Assembly: GCF_029360585.1 (NCBI RefSeq)
Contig: NZ_JAQZSJ010000005.1
Coordinates: forward strand, 124,001 to 188,000
Direction of reading: 5' to 3'
DNA from: Cohnella caldifontis
Lineage (GTDB): Bacteria > Bacillota > Bacilli > Paenibacillales > Paenibacillaceae
Length of the DNA stretch: 64,000 bases
The notes beneath the pieces were generated by a model. It saw only the letters and a program-made list of their open reading frames with translations, had not been told where the DNA came from and did no database searches. Each line of letters opens with the position of its first letter. Position 1 is the stretch's first letter. Shown in pieces: positions 56,479 to 64,000 of the stretch. The position numbers and the translations under genes were made by a program.

Positions 56479-58020
56479 ATGGGAGCAAGACCGCTCAGGA
56501 AATGGGCAAAAATCGTCGGAATGGGACTGTTTGCGTTGTTACTCGTATTCGGGGAGGCGAGCGCGTTCGGGCCGAGCGTCATGTACTCGTCGCCGTCCAG
56601 CGATCCCGGGCCGGGCACGCTGTATCCGCGGGCGCTGCGCCTGCAGTACGGCGGCAGCGCCAACGGCACGCTGCTGGCGACGTTCGAGCATTACGTGAAC
56701 GGAACGCCTTCGTTCCCGATTTACCGGAGTACGGACGGCGGCGTCACCTGGGCGCATCTTTCCGAAGTGACCGATACGGTGAACGGGTGGGGGCTCCGGT
56801 ACCAACCGTTCCTGTACGAGCTGCCGCAAGCGATCGGAAGCATGCCCGCGGGGACGATTCTATGCGCGGGCAACTCCATTCCGTCGGACCTGTCCGCCAC
56901 GAAGATCGACCTGTACAAAAGCACGGACCACGGCGTAACCTGGTCGTTCGTCAGCTCGATCGCGACGGGCGGCAGAGCCGACCCGTCCGGCGCGTACGAC
57001 CCGGTATGGGAACCGTTCCTGCTCGTTGCCAACAACAAGCTGATTTTGTACTACTCGGACGAACGGGATCCGGCGCATAACCAGAAGCTCGTGCACGTGA
57101 CGTCCACGAACGGCACGGCCTGGAGCTCCCCGGTCGAGGACATCGCGCTGGCGGATTCCGCCAAACGCCCGGGCATGACGACGGTCGCCAAACTCGGCAA
57201 CGGCAACTACATCATGACGTACGAATACGGCGGTTCCCCGAACGGCAATTTCGCGGTTTACTATAAAATTTCGTCCAATCCGGAAAACTTCGGGGCGGCC
57301 ACGGATCCCGGGACGCTGCTGAAAACGAGGGACGGAGTCGTTCCGACCAGCTCTCCGTACGTCGTATGGCTGTCCGGCACGGGACCGAACGGCACGATCG
57401 CGGTATCGGCCAACTCCAGCACGGAGCTGTACCTCAACTCGGAGAACGGGGCGGCTGACAACTGGACGAGAGTCAGCACCGTCGTGCCGCAAGGATACAG
57501 CCGCGCGCTCGTCCCGCTCGCGGACAACCACAACGTGCTGATCCTTTCCGCAGGTCCGCTCGGCAGCGGGCATAACTCGGTCCGGTACGGCAGCAAGGAG
57601 CTCGGAGACGCGGCGCTCATCCGCCAATGGGAGTCCAACCGGTATCCGGGGTACTATATCCGGCACTATAATTTTTTGGCCCGTCTCGACCAGAATCCGA
57701 CCCCGGTCAACGATTCCCGGTTCCGGATGGTTCCGGGATTGGCGGATTCGGCGGGCGTCTCGTTCGAGTCGGTCAATTTCCCGGGATATTATTTGCGGCA
57801 TTATAACTACGTCCTGCGTTTAGACCGCAATGACGGTTCTTCCATCTTCCAGCAGGACGCGACGTTCTACCAAACGGCGGGGCTCGCGAACGCAAGCCAG
57901 GCGTCGTTCAAGTCGTACAACTTCCCGACGTATTATATCCGCCAATCCAGCTATCAGCTCCGGATCGACCCGATCAGCACGGCGACGGAGAAGCAGGACG
58001 CGACTTTCATCGTCCACTAG
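56479..58020 (+). CDS. Secreted sialidase-fold hydrolase with C-terminal AbfB-like domain (GH93-like)
   Basis: 513 residues. N-terminal hydrophobic signal (IVGMGLFALLLVFGEASAFG). Propeller with two Asp-box motifs, YRSTDGGVTW and YKSTDHGVTW. C-terminal domain, about residues 380-513, has three similar units (NRYPGYYIRHYNFLARLD, NFPGYYLRHYNYVLRLD, NFPTYYIRQSSYQLRID). These match the AbfB/CBM42 arabinose-binding trefoil. The combination suggests an exo-arabinanase (GH93). It frees arabino-oligosaccharide outside for the transporter. The fold is read from motifs; the specificity is inferred. Confidence 0.78.
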   Translation: MGARPLRKWAKIVGMGLFALLLVFGEASAFGPSVMYSSPSSDPGPGTLYPRALRLQYGGSANGTLLATFEHYVNGTPSFPIYRSTDGGVTWAHLSEVTDTVNGWGLRYQPFLYELPQAIGSMPAGTILCAGNSIPSDLSATKIDLYKSTDHGVTWSFVSSIATGGRADPSGAYDPVWEPFLLVANNKLILYYSDERDPAHNQKLVHVTSTNGTAWSSPVEDIALADSAKRPGMTTVAKLGNGNYIMTYEYGGSPNGNFAVYYKISSNPENFGAATDPGTLLKTRDGVVPTSSPYVVWLSGTGPNGTIAVSANSSTELYLNSENGAADNWTRVSTVVPQGYSRALVPLADNHNVLILSAGPLGSGHNSVRYGSKELGDAALIRQWESNRYPGYYIRHYNFLARLDQNPTPVNDSRFRMVPGLADSAGVSFESVNFPGYYLRHYNYVLRLDRNDGSSIFQQDATFYQTAGLANASQASFKSYNFPTYYIRQSSYQLRIDPISTATEKQDATFIVH

Positions 58021-58045
58021 CGGAAGCGGAAGATCCGCCCTGAAC

Positions 58046-58090
58046 GAACGGCCCCAGAACGCCTCGCGGCGCCTGGGGCCGTTCTCTTTC
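58046..58090 (+). terminator. Intrinsic terminator of the arabinan operon
   Basis: GAACGGCCCCAG (58046-58057) with CTGGGGCCGTTC (58073-58084), perfect 12-bp stem, then TCTTTCT. Confidence 0.8.
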
Positions 58091-58158
58091 TGAAACGGGG
58101 GGAGGAGACCGCCGTATCATTTCATAAGCGTCAATATCACACGCAAGGGAGAGGAAAG

Positions 58159-59193
58159 ATGGACGTCATCGACATCAACCCGCGCAAAAACGGCCGGCCC
58201 ATGGGCCAACTGCCGCCGGGGCTGTTCCGGAAAATCGGGCTGGGAGCCGCGGCCGTCGCCGTGCTGCTGATCGCTTATTCCTGCTTCTACACGGTGCAGG
58301 AGCAGGAGAGAGCCGCCATTCTCACGTTCGGCAAGTACACGGGGGAGACGAGGGCCGGGCTGCATTTCAAGTGGCCGTACCCGATCCAGCAGGTCGTGAA
58401 GGTGCCTGCGGAGCTGACCCAGCAAATCACGATCGGCTATCACCAGAACGGCGAGACGATCACGCCCGTGGAAGAAGAAGCGATGATGATCACGGGGGAC
58501 GAGAACATCGTGTCCGCCGATGCCGTCGTCCAGTGGAAAATCAGCAACATCCGCGATTATTTGTATAACGTGGACCACCCGGAGCAATTCCTTCGCAACG
58601 CCGCCAGCGCCTCCATCCGCTCCGTCATCGGATCGGAGAAGCTGGATTACGCCATCACCGACGGCAAGACGGACATCCAGGACAAAGTGCGGACCAAGCT
58701 GATCGAGCTGCAGGATATTTATCAGACGGGGATCCAGATTCTCGACATCAAGTTCCAGGACATCGAGCCGCCGGGCGGACAAGTGGAAGAAGCGTTCCGA
58801 GAAGTGACGAACGCCCGGGAGGAGAAGAACACCAAGATCAACAACGCCGCCAAATACGAGAACGAACGGATTCCGAAAGCGCGTGGCGAAGCACAGGCGC
58901 TGCTGGAGAAGGCCGAGGCCGACAAAAAATCGCGGATCCTGAACGCGCAAGGCGACGTCGCCAAATTCAACGCGATTTACGAGCAGTATAAAGCCAGCCC
59001 GGACGTTACGCAGAGCCGGCTCATTTTGGAAACCCTGGAGAAGATTTTGCCGAACGCGCGCATCATCTTGTCGGATTCCTCCGGGGATACCGTGAAATAT
59101 TTGCCCCTGAACGAGCTGCTGCCGGGCGCGAAGCCTTCATCGCCGCCTCCGTCGGCATCCAATCAGGGAACGCAAGGAGGCGTGTCGCCATGA
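58159..59193 (+). CDS. hflK: HflK-type SPFH membrane protein
   Basis: 344 residues. Cytosolic N-terminus of about 30, one membrane helix (LGAAAVAVLLIAYSCFYTV), then the SPFH domain (RAAILTFGKYTGETRAGLHF, WPYPIQQVVKVPAELTQQIT, NIVSADAVVQWKISNIRDYL). A coiled-coil region follows (RIPKARGEAQALLEKAEADK), then a Pro/Ser tail. HflK and HflC form a ring around FtsH and adjust its proteolysis. Stop overlaps the hflC start as ATGA. Confidence 0.9.
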   Translation: MDVIDINPRKNGRPMGQLPPGLFRKIGLGAAAVAVLLIAYSCFYTVQEQERAAILTFGKYTGETRAGLHFKWPYPIQQVVKVPAELTQQITIGYHQNGETITPVEEEAMMITGDENIVSADAVVQWKISNIRDYLYNVDHPEQFLRNAASASIRSVIGSEKLDYAITDGKTDIQDKVRTKLIELQDIYQTGIQILDIKFQDIEPPGGQVEEAFREVTNAREEKNTKINNAAKYENERIPKARGEAQALLEKAEADKKSRILNAQGDVAKFNAIYEQYKASPDVTQSRLILETLEKILPNARIILSDSSGDTVKYLPLNELLPGAKPSSPPPSASNQGTQGGVSP

Positions 59194-60071
59194 CCCCGGG
59201 CATCAAACGCAAAATCCTATACGGCGTCGGCGCTTTGGTTGTCCTTATTCTGCTGCTCAATTCGACGTTTCTAGTAAAAGAAGGGGAGTACAAAGTCGTG
59301 CTGAAGTTCGGGGAAGCCGTGCGCGTCGTCGGCTCGCCGGGTCTCCAGTTCAAAATCCCCTTCGTGGAGAACACGATGACGCTGCCCAAACGCCAGATGA
59401 CGTACGAGAGCAATCCGACGTCCATCCTGACCAAGGACAAGAAACCGATCATCGTCGACAATTACACCGTCTGGCGGATCGACGACGCCCAGCAGTTCCT
59501 GCGCACGGCCAAGACGGTCGGGGCCGGCATCCAGCGGATCGACGCGGCGGTGTACAACACGGTCCGGCGCAAGCTCTCCGAGATCAATTACGACCAGATC
59601 ATCAGCGAGGATACCGCGCGGGGCAACCTGAACGACGAAATCACGAAGGACGTGGCGGAAGCCCTCAAACGGGACCGGTCCGGCGTTCAAATCGTAGACG
59701 TGCGGATCAAGCGGACCGACCTGCCGGAAAGCAACAAACAAAGCGTCTACAACCGGATGATTTCCGACCGGAAATCGATCGCCGCCCAATATTTGTCAGA
59801 AGGCGACGAGGAATCCCGCAAAATCATGGCCAAGGCCGACCGTACGGCCGCCGAGCTGACCGCGGAAGCCCAAGCGAAAGCCAAAACGATCGTCGCCGAA
59901 GGGGAAGGGGAAGCGGCGAAAATCTACAATCAGGCCTACGGCAAAGATCCGGCGTTCTATAGTTTCTATCGGACGCTGGACAGCTACGTGACGACGCTGC
60001 AGAACGAACCGGTCATTCTGATGCCGATCGATTCGCCGTACGCCCGCATCCTGCTCGGCCGTCAGCCGTAA
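59190..60071 (+). CDS. hflC: HflC-type SPFH membrane protein
   Basis: 293 residues, start overlapping hflK (ATGA). One N-terminal membrane helix (ILYGVGALVVLILLLNSTFL), SPFH domain (EGEYKVVLKFGEAVRVVGSP, GLQFKIPFVENTMTLPKRQM, IIVDNYTVWRIDDAQQFLRT), and an Ala/Glu-rich coiled coil (ADRTAAELTAEAQAKAKTIV). Typical HflC length. Works with HflK at the membrane. Confidence 0.9.
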   Translation: MTPGIKRKILYGVGALVVLILLLNSTFLVKEGEYKVVLKFGEAVRVVGSPGLQFKIPFVENTMTLPKRQMTYESNPTSILTKDKKPIIVDNYTVWRIDDAQQFLRTAKTVGAGIQRIDAAVYNTVRRKLSEINYDQIISEDTARGNLNDEITKDVAEALKRDRSGVQIVDVRIKRTDLPESNKQSVYNRMISDRKSIAAQYLSEGDEESRKIMAKADRTAAELTAEAQAKAKTIVAEGEGEAAKIYNQAYGKDPAFYSFYRTLDSYVTTLQNEPVILMPIDSPYARILLGRQP

Positions 60072-60155
60072 CCTTCCGCGCCCGGCTCTATTAAGAATCC
60101 CTCCGTTCGGTTAGAATGTAGGCAGTACGTTGTCCGGCCGAACGGGAGGGATCAC

Positions 60156-60530
60156 ATGGGCAAAGTGCTGCGTTTCGAGCTGCAGGTCCCGGACCCCGAG
60201 CTCGCGGTCGACTTTTATTCGCGAACGTTCGGATGGCGCTTCGTCAAAATGCCGGGTCCGCTCGACTATTGGCTGATCCGGACCGGGGAAACCGGCGAAG
60301 AAGGAATCGATGGCGGCCTCATCCGTTCTCCGGACGGGGAGCCGCGGACGACCAATTCGATCGAAGTCGAAGACCTGGATGACCACCTCGCCAAAGTCGC
60401 GGAACATGGGGGGACGGTGCTCGTTCCGAAAACGGCCGTTCCCGGCATGGGGTATTTCGCGTATTGCTCGGACGATCAAGGGTTGGTCTTTATCGTTTCG
60501 GAATCCGATCCGAATGCGGAAACTCCGTGA
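60156..60530 (+). CDS. Glyoxalase/VOC-superfamily protein
   Basis: 124 residues, ATG after GGGAGGG. Two beta-alpha-beta-beta-beta units: VLRFELQVPDPELAVDFYSR with FGWRFVKMPGPLDYWLIRTG, then TTNSIEVEDLDDHLAKVAEH and GTVLVPKTAVPGMGYFAYCS. Similar short VOC proteins bind metals or small molecules; the substrate is unknown. It may be transcribed with the membrane protein that follows. Confidence 0.82.
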   Translation: MGKVLRFELQVPDPELAVDFYSRTFGWRFVKMPGPLDYWLIRTGETGEEGIDGGLIRSPDGEPRTTNSIEVEDLDDHLAKVAEHGGTVLVPKTAVPGMGYFAYCSDDQGLVFIVSESDPNAETP

Positions 60531-60618
60531 ACCGGAATTCGATTTGGACGACGCTTCCGTTTCGTGTATACTGGATGTATCCGGTAGTATGTTGTCGTTT
60601 GGGGAGGATTTCGTACAA

Positions 60619-61050
60619 ATGAATACGATCATGCTGTTTTTGCATGTAGTCGGCGCGGTCGGCATGGGCATTTACGCGATCATGCCGTTTCTGGCGGGCC
60701 AGTTCCGTAAAGTATCGGGCGCCGCGCAGGAAGGACTGGCCAGGGGACTCATCACCGGCGGGCGGATCGGACAATTCTCGCTCGTTATCCAATTGTTGAC
60801 CGGCGGGTATTTGATTTCCCAGCTCGGTCCGGATTACGCCGTCAGCTGGATGATCACCGTTCTGGTCATTTTCATCGTGATCGGCGCGCTCACGGGCGTC
60901 GTGCAGGGGCCGATCAAACGGATCGCGGCCGCGGCCAAGGAAGGGCAAGACGCCAGCAGCGCCATCGGCCGGGTCCGGACGCTCAGCGTTCTCATCCTTA
61001 TTTTGTTCTTGGCGATCTTGTGGCTGATGCAGGATCCTTGGCTCGCGTAA
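60619..61050 (+). CDS. Four-helix integral membrane protein of unknown function
   Basis: 143 residues from the ATG at 60619 after GGGGAGGA; the longer in-frame opening reads through the VOC gene. Four membrane segments, e.g. IMLFLHVVGAVGMGIYAIMP, FSLVIQLLTGGYLISQLG and SWMITVLVIFIVIGALTGVV. No catalytic motif. It resembles DUF2269-type small membrane proteins, a weak guess. Confidence 0.7.
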   Translation: MNTIMLFLHVVGAVGMGIYAIMPFLAGQFRKVSGAAQEGLARGLITGGRIGQFSLVIQLLTGGYLISQLGPDYAVSWMITVLVIFIVIGALTGVVQGPIKRIAAAAKEGQDASSAIGRVRTLSVLILILFLAILWLMQDPWLA

Positions 61051-61067
61051 ACCGCAGTCATGCAGGC

Positions 61068-61116
61068 AAAGCCTCGCATCCGCTCCTTCTTCGGAGCAAG
61101 GATGCGGGGCTTTTTT
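61068..61116 (+). terminator. Intrinsic terminator after the membrane-protein gene
   Basis: A long stem AAAGCCTCGCATCC...GGATGCGGGGCTTT with an inner GCTCC/GGAGC hairpin and six T. Confidence 0.85.
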
Positions 61117-61119
61117 CGT

Positions 61120-61214
61120 GATTCAGAATTTATATGTTGCAACGCCTATTCATTTCTGAATCACCTCCGATAAAAACGACATTCTCTGTACCCGATGGAC
61201 GCGAAGTCGTTTTT
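61120..61214. other. Twin inverted repeats of equal geometry
   Basis: First: GATTCAGAA (61120-61128)/TTCTGAATC (61154-61162). Second: AAAAACGAC (61172-61180)/GTCGTTTTT (61206-61214). Each has 9-bp arms and a 25-base spacer. They lie between a terminator and ogt. The second could terminate transcription in either direction; the first has no role I can name. Confidence 0.6.
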
Positions 61215-61323
61215 ACTTGGTTCGCCGGAAGTATTCGGGCTTTCGAAATGTTGCGCTTCCGTTGCCCGGGGGTTATCGGATTTTACGGGTCCGTTTATAA
61301 TGGGGCCATAAGGAGGAGTCACG

Positions 61324-61884
61324 ATGAGTCCGAAAACGTCGATGGTGTATTGGGAATCGCTTCGGGTCCCGTTGTTCGGGGGAAAGGAAATCTTCTTGGC
61401 CGCGACCGAGCGGGGGTTATGCCGCATCACTTGGCCCCAGGAAGCGTATGAAGTGCTTCGGGCATGGGCGGACAAGCGTTGGCCCGACGCCGCTTGGATT
61501 CGGAACGGAGGGAGAATCGCCGAATATGCCGGCCAAATGGCGTCGTATTTCGAAGGGACCCGGCAAGCATTCGACATTCCGCTAGACTTGCGAGGCACGG
61601 AGTTCCAAGTCGCGGTTTGGAGGCGGCTGGCGCGAATTCCGTACGGCGAATGCCGAAGCTACTCGGAGATTGCCCGGGAAATCGGCCGGCCGGCCGCCGT
61701 TCGCGCGGTCAGCGCGGCGGTCGGCGCGAATCCGCTATCGATCGTCGTTCCCTGCCATCGGGTGCTCGGCAAGAACGGCGCCTTGACCGGCTTCCGGGGA
61801 GGGTTGCAGGCGAAGGAGGCTTTGCTCCGGCTGGAAGGGTTCGAAGCTTTTTCGGCTAAGGGACATGCCAGATTCCGATTTTAA
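61324..61884 (+). CDS. ogt: Methylated-DNA--protein-cysteine methyltransferase
   Basis: 186 residues, ATG after AAGGAGGAGTC. The DNA-binding helix FQVAVWRRLARIPYGECRSY and recognition YSEIAREIGRPAAVRAVSAA precede the active IVVPCHRVLGKNGALTGFRG with acceptor Cys144. It removes alkyl groups from O6-methylguanine and is consumed in the act. A TATAAT at 61296-61301 may be its -10 element. Confidence 0.93.
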   Translation: MSPKTSMVYWESLRVPLFGGKEIFLAATERGLCRITWPQEAYEVLRAWADKRWPDAAWIRNGGRIAEYAGQMASYFEGTRQAFDIPLDLRGTEFQVAVWRRLARIPYGECRSYSEIAREIGRPAAVRAVSAAVGANPLSIVVPCHRVLGKNGALTGFRGGLQAKEALLRLEGFEAFSAKGHARFRF

Positions 61885-61890
61885 ACGGAA

Positions 61891-61928
61891 CGGGCGTTCG
61901 GAAATTTGTATCCGCACGCCTGTTTTTT
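61891..61928 (+). terminator. Intrinsic terminator of ogt
   Basis: CGGGCGTTCGG (61891-61901) pairs with CCGCACGCCTG (61912-61922), two weak positions; six or more T follow. Confidence 0.7.
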
Positions 61929-61976
61929 TGTGTTAAAATGGGACATTAAACGTTTCGAGTTTCGGAGGTTGTCGGA

Positions 61977-62627
61977 ATGGAGTCCGTGCTTTACGCGTTC
62001 GGCAAAGGTTTTTTGTTCAGTCTCGCCCTATGCTTGGATTTGGGCATCGTGAACCTCGCCATCATGAAAACCGGCCTGGACCGGGGATTCGGGGCTTCCT
62101 TCCGCATCGGTTTCGGCTCTTGTTTCGGAGATGCCTTTTACATGGTGCTGGCTCTGCTCGGTTGGACGGCGGTTTTCCATTATTCGGCCGTGCGATGGGT
62201 GCTTTGGATTGGCGGTACTATGGTACTGCTGTGGCTGGCGAAAAACATGATCAGGGACACCATCCGTCCCAAGGATTTGTCGGGAGGCGCGGATGCGGTA
62301 CGAAGCCGCGGGGGATGGCAGGACGTGATGGTCGGCGCGGGGCTGGCGATTTCTTCGCCGACCTTGATTCTGTCTTTCGCGGCGATCGCGGGGCCCGTCG
62401 TCGCGGACTTGAATATCCGCGATGGGGCTGTACTGACGGCATTCGTAGCCGGGTTCTTCGCGGCCGGACTGCTGTGGTCGGTGTTGATCGCTTGGTTGGG
62501 CAGCCGGGCGGCCCGGCTCGGACAAGGAGTGGTCCGGGGGATGTCCCTGCTATCTGCTTTGTTGTTTCTGGGATTTGCGGCGAGTCTGTTTTGGCAAGGG
62601 CTGCGGGATCTCGTTTTGGCCCGATAA
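61977..62627 (+). CDS. LysE-family amino-acid or metabolite exporter
   Basis: 216 residues, ATG after TCGGAGGTTG. About six membrane helices: GKGFLFSLALCLDLGIVNLA, GFGSCFGDAFYMVLALLGWT (the Gly-rich G-D motif usual in LysE/RhtB), VLWIGGTMVLLWLAKNMIRD, GAGLAISSPTLILSFAAIAG. Substrate unknown. The split MFS gene follows after 26 bases. Confidence 0.85.
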   Translation: MESVLYAFGKGFLFSLALCLDLGIVNLAIMKTGLDRGFGASFRIGFGSCFGDAFYMVLALLGWTAVFHYSAVRWVLWIGGTMVLLWLAKNMIRDTIRPKDLSGGADAVRSRGGWQDVMVGAGLAISSPTLILSFAAIAGPVVADLNIRDGAVLTAFVAGFFAAGLLWSVLIAWLGSRAARLGQGVVRGMSLLSALLFLGFAASLFWQGLRDLVLAR

Positions 62628-62653
62628 AAATTTAGGCGGCGAATGGGGAAGCG

Positions 62654-63934
62654 ATGTCCGTGTTCCGGAAACTTCAGGGCCTGCTGGGTCGATATGAAAG
62701 CGAGATTTGGATTCGCGTGGTTGGGTCGGCCCTGTCCACGATCACCGGACTCATGGTGCGCCCTTTCCTCGTTCTTTATTTGTACGACCAACTGGACGGC
62801 TCCGTCTTGCTGCCGATGATCGTCGTGGGTCTCAGTCCGTTGTGCGGCATGGTCGTCAGCTGGTTCGGAGGAGGCATAAGCGATCGTCTGGGCCGCAAGC
62901 CCGTCATGATCGCCTCGCTTCTCGTGCAAATGCTGTGCATGATCGGATACGCGTTATCGTAGAACGTGTGGCAATATGCGGCCGTGTCCATCGTAACCGG
63001 GGCCGGTTCGGCGCTGTTCATGCCCGCGGCCAATGCCCAAATGACCGACATGGTGCGGGAGGAGCGCCGCGCCGAGGTTTTCGCCCTGATGCACACCGGC
63101 TTTAACGTAGGGGCGGCGGTCGGGCCTATTCTCGGCATGTTGATGTTCCGCTGGAATCCGACGGTCGTGTTTCTGATCGCGGCGTTTTCGTTCTTGGTGA
63201 ACGTACTTCTCGTATCGTTCAAGCTGCCGGAGACAGCGCCGCTCGTCTTGACTCGCCGCTCGGGCGGCGGGAACGTCCGTACCGGGAGGACGGACAACGG
63301 GCAAAAAGGAGGGCTCCGCCCGCTGTTCACCAGCGAGCGTCTCCTGCTCTCGGTTACGCTCCTCACGCTTCCGGTCTCCTTTTTATACGCGTTGGCGGAG
63401 ACGGCGCTGCCGATTCATCTGGGCACCCGATTCGCCCATCCCGAAAACATCTTTCCTTCCATGATCGCGTTCAACGGGCTGGCGGTAATCGCGCTGCAAA
63501 TCTGGATCGCCCGGCGTACGGAGGGGTTTCGATCCTACGCCGTCGTCGGAGGGTCCTACCTTTGTTTTGCCGTCGTCGCGCTCGGTTACGGCTATTCTTC
63601 CGTGCTGCTTGCCTTGTTCGCCGCGGAATTCGTATTCACCATCGGCGAAATGCTGAACGGACCTCACCTGCAGAAGGTGATTTCGTTGATGGCGGCCGAG
63701 GAGAAGCGGGGCTATTATTTCGCGGTATTCGGGGCCAGCCGACTGCTGGGCCAAGGGATCGGACCGATGCTCGGCGGATTGGCGCTGGCTTGGACGAACG
63801 GGGAGACGTTGTTCGCGCTGTTGGCTGCGCTGTTGCTCGTTGCAGGCTTTGCCCAGTTTCGCGTCATGCGGAAGGAAGAGCGGGCAAGGAATGGGGCTGG
63901 GATGCGGCAGGATTCGGCTGGTTTGTCCTTGTAG
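62654..63934 (+). pseudogene. MFS transporter interrupted by one in-frame amber codon
   Basis: Two collinear open parts in the same frame: 62654-62962 (102 residues, ending GYALS then TAG at 62960-62962) and 62963-63934, continuing NVWQYAAVSIVTGAGSALFM. Together about 425 residues with twelve membrane helices. The MFS signature GGGISDRLGRKPVMIASLLV lies before the stop, and a regular second half has RLLGQGIGPMLGGLALAWTN. It would be a normal drug-type MFS exporter without the stop. It is a recent nonsense change, a sequencing error, or a suppressed codon. A GTG at 62966 could start the second part, but without a ribosome site. Confidence 0.75.
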
Positions 63935-64000
63935 GCGTTATCCCCTTCGCTCAGGGGGAGGGCGTGTAGTCTAAGTCGATGTGGCCGACTTAAACTGTCA
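63935..64000. other. Right edge, no feature seen
   Basis: The last 66 bases after the MFS stop contain a short CCCCTTCGCTCAGGGGG dyad and no recognisable gene. The dyad may be a terminator for the transporter, but has no T-run. Confidence 0.3.

Overview
The window reads as chromosomal DNA of a spore-forming, high-GC member of the Paenibacillaceae (Cohnella/Paenibacillus-like). Support for this: sporulation genes (gerE, ytrH, ytrI, a YhcN-type lipoprotein), S-layer-homology proteins, a Bce-type detoxification module, a Firmicutes FapR operator, and a Bacillus-like gene order of ytrHI/ytpI/ytoI, dnaE, accDA, pyk, citZ, icd and mdh. No tRNA, rRNA, CRISPR array or insertion sequence was seen.

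Layout. (1) 1-9.4 kb: the 3' part of a very long decapeptide-repeat protein that is open at the left edge. Three family-2-type glycosyltransferases follow, two of them with altered metal-binding motifs, then four small overlapping genes of unknown function. I read this as a mother-cell locus that builds and glycosylates a spore-surface filament. (2) 9.4-17.8 kb: a promoter with a short terminated leader, a tiny membrane peptide, two SLH proteins and a 2077-residue secreted Ig/PKD-repeat protein. Most of this stretch is clearly AT-richer than its surroundings. (3) 17.8-23.9 kb: a sigma factor, a second-type ClpP, fabH with a FapR operator, a sporulation lipoprotein, gerE with a near-perfect SigK promoter, and ytoI/ytpI. 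(4) 23.9-28.7 kb: a complete Bce-like module (regulator, kinase, ATPase, permease) sitting between ytrI and ytpI. (5) 28.7-50.4 kb: a core metabolic and replication block of ytrHI, dnaE, an MFS/AraC pair, accDA, pyk, a thioesterase, ppk, ppx, citZ, icd and mdh. pfkA, usually found between accA and pyk in Bacilli, is absent there. (6) 51-58 kb: an arabinan-type sugar cluster with a GntR/LacI-like repressor, a binding protein, two permeases, a GH43 enzyme and a secreted sialidase-fold enzyme with an AbfB-like domain. It has no ATPase of its own. (7) 58-64 kb: hflKC, small enzymes, ogt, a LysE exporter, and an MFS gene split by an in-frame amber codon.

The most unusual non-coding structure is a set of intergenic tandem arrays behind housekeeping genes. 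A 50-bp array follows dnaE. A 57-bp array and a second 50-bp array lie between icd and mdh. A 51-bp array follows mdh. The two 50-bp arrays are the same family in opposite orientations, about 14 kb apart, with an ungapped match of roughly 35 of 50 positions by eye. In the second array each unit carries a short palindrome.

All functional assignments come from reading motifs and gene order. No database search was run.
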